Of a DNA stretch of 11,319 nt, positions 6,612-11,319 are shown one piece after another; position 1 is the stretch's first letter, and each line of letters begins with the position of its first letter. The notes beneath the pieces are model-generated. The model was not told the origin of the DNA. It saw nothing but the letters and a program-made list of their open reading frames with translations, and made no database searches. A program made the translations under genes and the position numbers. The DNA is from Euperipatoides rowelli (Eukaryota; Onychophora; Udeonychophora; Euonychophora; Peripatopsidae), in NCBI GenBank assembly GCA_003024985.2, contig PXIH01S0007469.1, one strand, 5' to 3'.

Positions 6612-9600
6612 CTACTCTATAGTTCTTAATTGATAGTCATTGAAAAATTCTTTAATGAGGGCTCTTTCCATTTCTTTTTCAACTGTTGTTTTATCCTTTG
6701 CATCTACACTTCCATATCCCAAAAATAGTCACTGTCCATTTTAAAAATTCAAAAGGTATCTTATTAAAAATTACTTTTCCATTTTTTAGAATCTCATTAT
6801 TACTTCCTGTTCGATGTTTTATTAGATATAATATTGCCCTAAAAAAAAGGCTGTTTTACTACACTCATAAAAAATATGTTGCATTGTTTCCTCTTGTGCA
6901 CCACATAACTCACATTGGTTACTTATTGATTTTAATATATTTCTTTATATGAACAAATCTCTGGTTGGTAAAATATCCAAAGAATATTTTATTACAAAAT
7001 TGATCAGTTTCTCTGAACTCTGAATAGCTCACAGATTCTATTACATCTACATACTTCCCTACAAACTTCACTATCTTTTCATTTTGCTTTTTATGCACAA
7101 ATCATATTTTTCATAATTTAATGCCACACTGTTTAATATAATACCAAGATAACCCTTACAAAATTTTTTAAAGGAATTGTAGCTCAAAATTTTAAAGAAT
7201 AAATCTATATTAATTAAACCCAACCCCTCTCCCTTTTCCCTTGATATAGTAGACTTGATGTGAGAAAGTAATTTCACCTTATTTGAAAAAAATAAAATTC
7301 ATAATTAGATGGCTTATCAGTTTTTTTGTATAAGAATAAAACGGAACACAATATATAAATCTTGGGATAATTAATCTATTAATAATATTTACCTTGTAAA
7401 AGGATTGATGTGATATTTCCCCAAATCTTTTAATACTTTCTCTACCTCCCACATTTTTTCCCCAATACCTTTCTCTATGTTCAATGACTTGACTTTACCA
7501 AAATATACTCCAATAATCTTTCCATGTATTCCCTCAAACCCCTTCTGTTTCACCATTTTTCCATCCTTCAGATTATAAATATACGATTTTTTATAATTAC
7601 TAATTGAGTTAAATTTTCAAATTCTGTCATTACTGTTAACGCCACTCTTAAATCACTCCTTCCCTTACAAAAAATAGATGTCATCAACATACATGATTAC
7701 TTTCGCTCTTTCCTTTACTCCTATCAATTTTATACCTCTTAACCTTTTTTCAAGATCATTACCAATTCTATCATGTACAACCCATATAATAAGGTACTCA
7801 CCGGTGACCCCTGTAAAATGCTATTTTTTAATTGTCTAAATTCTTTATATTTATTCTTCGTGAGTACAGCACAACTTTTCTCTGTTATCAATCTTTTTAA
7901 CAAAATATGGTTCTATTTATTCCCAAGTATTTATCTATTAAATAACCCAAATATCCAACATGTACCTTACAAAAAGCTTTTGACATGTCAAGCCTTATTA
8001 ACATAGGATTTAATGTTGTCATTTCCCTATTGTAAAACCCCATATGGTGCATCCATAATGCATTCAAAATTCCTCTCCCCTTAATTGCCATCAATTCTCT
8101 TGGCAAAATATCCCCTATTACACCATTTATTCTGTCTAACAAAACTTTATCCATTATTTTGCTATCCAAATTAATTAGAGCAATGGGTCTAATATTTTAC
8201 ATCAGGTGCAATATTAATCTCTATTTTTTTTACAATTGGTACTATGAATGCTTTATTAAAATCACTCATATCTCTCTTCTTTCCCCCTGCTCTACCATAC
8301 AATTCATGGCCGCTGCCAATTTACTCTCTATAACTCCTGCAAAGATTTTATAAAAGACTGCTCCTAGATCATCCGACCCTGGAGACGCAGTAATGTTCAC
8401 CCTATTTATAGCCTCTCTAATTTCTCTCACCCTGAAACTCTGATTCAATTCATCTTCTTTTTCAGTATTTAATCTCCCAAACAAATTTTTTCTCCTGTAA
8501 AATCTATATTCCTTCCCCAGCGAATACTTGTTAAAAAATTCTGAGTATTTCACTTACTTACAACATCCTTTTTTGCTAACATTTGTAAATAATCAGAGTA
8601 AATATTGTGTATTTGATCATCTTTTAGATATATATTCTTCACATCTGTTACTACATATAACTCTTGTTTTATTTTATTTATTTTTTTATCATCACATCTT
8701 TATTAGTGTTTACACTATTTATTTCCCCCTAGTTTAAATTTCAATTTAATCATTTCCAAGTTGATGTTATCTAACTCATTGATTTTTTCTCTAGTTTCCA
8801 TTATTCTCTCATTATTGTTTATACCCTCACTTATAAATTTATTTAACTTCTCTTTTTCCATTTTTATTTGTTTATCTATCAAAGCTGGTTTGATCACATA
8901 TAACTCTTTAATTTTTTCACACAACATATTTTTAAAAGAATCCATTTTGAAAAATCATTCATATTTATAAAATTTAGCACTGGATTACTTTCAATTTCTT
9001 TTACTTTCAATTTTAGCACACCTATATTTTTTATGTATATGTATACTGCATTATATTTCGGTTAATCCCCTCCCACCCACTCTCAATTCTTAAATTCACC
9101 ATTAATGCCATATGATCAGATTGTACCAGATGCAATAACTTCACATTTATCATATTCATTTTCCACCTGGAAATATATACCCTATCTAATCTATACTTTG
9201 TGAATTTTTTACAAATCTGGTGCTAATCTTTTGCATATTACAGAACTTCATTATATCCACCATCATATATTTGTCACAAAGCTGTTCAAATTGTTTTCTT
9301 TAGTTTCATTGTTTATATTTACATCTCCAATAATCATATTTACTTGATTATGATTAAGGCACTTTTTTACTTGTTTACAAAACATTTCTCTTTCTTGTGT
9401 TATAATTGGACAATGTACCCCTACAATATTATATTTTCTCTCATTTAATGTTAACCCAACCACTATTAACCTTTCATTAATTAAATTTATATTATACACA
9501 TTAAAATAAATTGATTTATGTACCAAAACTGCTATACCTAACACAGATTTTAACGCCCTTTTTTCATAAATTACATTTTTTTTAATAAACACCACTCTAC

Positions 9601-9746
9601 TAGTTTGCTTTGTACAAATTTTGTTTCCAAAATATTATTACTAAGATACCTGAATAGTTTTTTTTTTTTAACATTTAAAATTTCACCTGATCATTCAAGC
9701 CTCTGGCATTGAAAGCCATTATTGATATTGTACTTACATTAGCCAT
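6612..9746 (-). pseudogene. LINE ORF2: endonuclease, reverse transcriptase, C-terminal CCHC
   Basis: About 1,045 codons in the original frame. The ATG at 9746 is chosen because it leads directly into the first endonuclease strand (SIMAFNARGLND). Endonuclease motifs are GDVN at 9317-9328 (Phe of the usual GDFN replaced), YRLDRVYIS at about 9171-9195 and SDH at 9112-9120. RT motifs are SPGSDD (8368-8385), RPIALINLDSKI (near 8160-8195), AIKGRG, motif A LDMSKAFCKV (about 7963-7992), motif B LQGSPVSTLLYGLY (near 7775-7815) and motif C MYVDD (7680-7694), near residue 685. Downstream come the thumb-like YKVNIINRLIIPRFIYC and GLGLINIDLFFK, then CELCGAQEETMQHIFYEC (6861-6914), a CX2CX8HX4C motif usual at the C-terminus of L1-type ORF2. 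The frame ends ...YQLRTIE at TAG 6612-6614. Frame changes occur in the endonuclease, between motifs B and C and near the C-terminus, so it is broken. The catalytic Asp residues of motifs A and C remain. Confidence 0.9.
9739..9746 (-). promoter_or_regulatory. 8-nt ORF1/ORF2 overlap ATGGCTAA
   Basis: ORF1 ends AAT-GGC-TAA and ORF2 begins ATG-GCT-AAT over the same bases. Such an overlap would suit stop-coupled reinitiation of ORF2, as described for some bicistronic LINEs. The mechanism is inferred from the layout only. Confidence 0.75.
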
Positions 9747-11017
9747 TTAAACTTTCATTTTCTGATTGGCTTATCACATCATACATATTATAATCTTTTA
9801 TTTCTTGTTTATTCATGCCTTTCACATTTGCTTCTTTAATCCCTATTTTCTTCTTTCCATAGTTTTCTGCTTCATATTTGCATGGTCTTTTTTTTTTGTT
9901 AATGCTAATTGAAATCACTTTTTCTTCTTCCTGCTCTTCTGAATTATCTTCTTTAGTCAATCTCTCATTTTTATTTTCTCCTACCTCCATTTGACCCTTT
10001 TTTTTCCTTCTGTATGTCCTCTCCCAGCTGTTTTTTATTTAATTTACTTCCATCACTATACTCCCCTTCCATCATTTCTACTGCACTAATATTACTTTCT
10101 ACCTCCGAAGTGTTCCATTCCTGTAACTCACACATATCTTTCTCACTCTGTACCTCTTGTTTATCAAAGCCTTCCTCATTGCCCAAATCTCTTCTGATGA
10201 CTTGTGCATAAGTTAATTCTTTACTCTCATTAACACAAACATGTTCCTTTAATGTCACTGTAAAACAGAATTTACAAAAATTATACTCACANTCTCTTNT
10301 TGNGTGACCTACNCTTTTACATTTTAAACATAGTGGTCTCTTTCCTTTTAGTGATTAAACCTTGATTATCTGATATTGAAACAAATGTGGAACTTTATCC
10401 AATTCTCTGTCTAAATTTAACCTGCCCTCTATTTCATATGCATTTGTATTCACATATATGTTCTTACACATTAATTCTCTCTTTTTAGTGATAGCTATTA
10501 TTTGAAAATACTGTTGCATAAAAAGACTCACTTCTTGCTCCTCTACTTCTCTAGGTAACCAATGTATGTGTATTGAATATGTCTTGGCTTCAATAATCCA
10601 GTCAATATATGCAAAAAACTTTTCATCATAACCAATAAATTTTTCTTTCAGCTCAATGGCAAATATACTTTCTCTGAATTCCACACCGATGTGTCTCAAA
10701 TTTTCCGGATAATATAAATCTGAAATTTGGTTCAGATCCACATACTCACTCATTTCCGTAAACATTTGCGTTTTGTCAAAATGAGGGCTAATGCCAACAT
10801 CAAATAACGTGAAAATTTTTCTTTTTTCACTAGAGAATTTTTTTAACTTTTTTCCCCAGTAAATCACGAATTTAATCAAACTATATTACCTCTCATTGAA
10901 TTGTTCATTTCCAAAATCCACTTCTTCACGAGAATTTACAGTCTGTATTACTAAAATTTTAAAAGTTAAATTTTTTTCCTTGAGATAGTCATTTAGCAAA
11001 ACTGCATAGTTCGCCAT
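9739..11017 (-). pseudogene. LINE ORF1: RRM-like, CCHC knuckle, charged tail
   Basis: RNA-binding ORF of the full-length LINE, about 425 codons. The start is the ATG at 11017 (MANYAVLLNDYLKEK), 14 nt from the element's first base. One frame runs from there to 9971, broken only by TAA at 10886-10888 and TAA at 10355-10357. A one-base slip in an A8 run near 10000 then moves it to the frame ending at 9739. An RRM-like block starts near residue 147 (YSIHIHWLPREVEEQEVSLF). The knuckle CLKCKxVGHxxRxC (10289-10330, residues 230-243) is CX2CX4HX4C even though Ns obscure four codons. CKFC...HVC and TYAQV (residues 269-273) follow, as in Tx1-type ORF1 proteins. The last 170 residues are rich in Glu, Lys and Asn and look disordered. 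The long N-terminal region before the RRM-like part is unassigned. Confidence 0.85.
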
Positions 11018-11031
11018 CTTGCACGTGACTG
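11008..11031 (-). promoter_or_regulatory. LINE 5' terminus: E-box plus TISU/YY1-like start
   Basis: The element begins CAGTCACGTGCAAGATGGCG. Position +1 is set by the inner edge of the target-site duplication. CACGTG (11022-11027), a perfect E-box, covers +5 to +10. CAAGATGGCG, covering +11 to +20, holds the ORF1 ATG and matches 10 of 12 positions of the TISU consensus SAASATGGCGGC, counting the two following bases as mismatches. TISU elements bind YY1 and set both transcription start and translation start on mRNAs with very short leaders, so this may be the internal promoter. Human L1 carries CAAGATGG at almost the same distance from its first base. Confidence 0.65.
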
Positions 11032-11047
11032 AAGTTCCAGTTTTATT
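11032..11047. repeat. 16-bp target-site duplication at LINE 5' end
   Basis: AAGTTCCAGTTTTATT, identical to 6329-6344. The flanks beyond the repeat differ, so it is a true boundary. Confidence 0.92.
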
Positions 11048-11319
11048 ATTATCATTAAATTAGTGTAATTCAAGATACATTAGGGATTTGAAAAAGAAAA
11101 AGGATATTGGAATGTCCTAGAAAATAATGCTATATGGCATAGAGCAAACAAGGAATAACAATATGTAGGGGAAAGTGTGGGAATACCATGCATCTAAGCA
11201 AGATTCGTTTTTGTGGCAAAATAGTTAAAGTGTAAGTATCACTAAAAAAAAAAAATTGAGTTTATTGTTAATTCTTTTAGTATTTGTAATAAAAATAATA
11301 TCTATCTTTTTTTTTTTCG
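11048..11319. other. Unassigned right flank with dispersed repeat
   Basis: No gene seen. It contains copy 2 of the short repeat (11215-11242), followed by an A-run at 11244-11255, which may be the tail of a small retroelement. The window ends in a T-run. A CTAAGCAAGATTCG word at 11195-11208 faintly resembles the core of the 4145-4985 array. Confidence 0.4.
11215..11242 (+). repeat. Short dispersed repeat, copy 2
   Basis: GGCAAAATAGTTAAAGTGTA then AGTATCAC, matching 4991-5022. It is followed by about 12 As, suggesting that this copy preserves a 3' end. Confidence 0.6.

Larger units (their letters stand above)
6345..11031 (-). mobile_element. Full-length L1/Tx1-type LINE, 4,687 bp
   Basis: A complete non-LTR retrotransposon bounded by a perfect 16-bp direct repeat. 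In sense order on the minus strand it has a 14-nt leader (11018-11031), ORF1 (11017-9739), ORF2 (9746-6612), a roughly 267-nt 3' UTR with a G-rich tract, AATAAA at 6369-6374 and an A-rich tail ending at 6345. ORF1 with an RRM-like domain plus CCHC knuckle, and ORF2 with AP-like endonuclease, YVDD reverse transcriptase and a C-terminal CCHC motif, place it in the L1/Tx1 group. The exact clade needs a tree. The T-rich target (TTTTATT on the nicked strand) fits an L1-type endonuclease. ORF1 has two in-frame stops and one slip in an A-run. ORF2 has several frame changes. It is therefore probably immobile, though the perfect duplication argues for a fairly recent insertion. Confidence 0.92.

Noticed and set aside
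6686-6952. 88-codon plus-strand open frame
   Set aside because: It is antisense to the ORF2 C-terminal region, where the minus strand has the clear CX2CX8HX4C motif. Its own composition is hydrophobic low-complexity from A/T-rich DNA.
8761-8970. Plus-strand open frame rich in Leu, Ile, Ser and Phe that looks like membrane segments
   Set aside because: It is antisense to the lysine- and glutamate-rich linker of ORF2. Such hydrophobic frames arise as shadows of charged A-rich coding sequence.
10014-10211. Serine- and leucine-rich plus-strand open frame
   Set aside because: It mirrors the charged tail of ORF1 and has no features of its own.

Overview
The window looks like a piece of an AT-rich animal nuclear genome, probably an invertebrate. 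It has poly(A)-tailed retrotransposons in several states of decay, a Pol III-type SINE, scattered Ns typical of a draft assembly, and no bacterial-style gene packing. I cannot name the species. No host protein-coding exon can be supported: every recognisable coding signal belongs to a retroelement.

Layout. (1) 1 to about 3044, minus strand: an old, frameshifted L1/Tx1-type LINE. Its ORF1 carries an RRM-like motif and a CCHC zinc knuckle. Its ORF2 carries an apurinic-like endonuclease and the first half of the reverse transcriptase, and runs off the left edge of the window. (2) About 3045-3657: unassigned DNA with a strong 89-nt foldback at 3487-3575. (3) 3672-3907: a tRNA-derived SINE on the plus strand, bounded by a perfect 14-bp target-site duplication. 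(4) 4145-4985: a decayed tandem array of roughly 65-bp units sharing a GC-rich 15-bp core (consensus CCAAACAAGAGCGCC). It is interrupted by what looks like the 3' end of another element, with two hairpins and an AATAAA/(TAA)n tail at 4719-4795. (5) 5023-6328: very AT-rich DNA with no gene seen. (6) 6345-11031, minus strand: a second L1/Tx1-type LINE, full length (4,687 bp) and flanked by a perfect 16-bp target-site duplication (6329-6344 and 11032-11047). (7) 11048-11319: unassigned DNA that contains a second copy of a short repeat also found at 4991-5022.

The full-length LINE is the most informative object. The duplication fixes its first base, so its 5' leader is only 14 nt long. An E-box (CACGTG) lies in that leader, and the ORF1 start codon sits inside a TISU/YY1-like CAAGATGGCG. 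ORF1 (RRM-like domain, CCHC knuckle, acidic/basic tail) overlaps ORF2 by 8 nt in ATGGCTAA. ORF2 has endonuclease, reverse transcriptase with YVDD, and a C-terminal CCHC motif. The 3' UTR holds a G-rich polypurine tract and ends in an AATAAA signal and A-rich tail. In its working form, ORF1 would bind the element's RNA, and ORF2 would nick a T-rich target and copy that RNA in place. This copy has premature stops and frameshifts in both ORFs, so it is probably dead, but it is much younger than the left-hand LINE.
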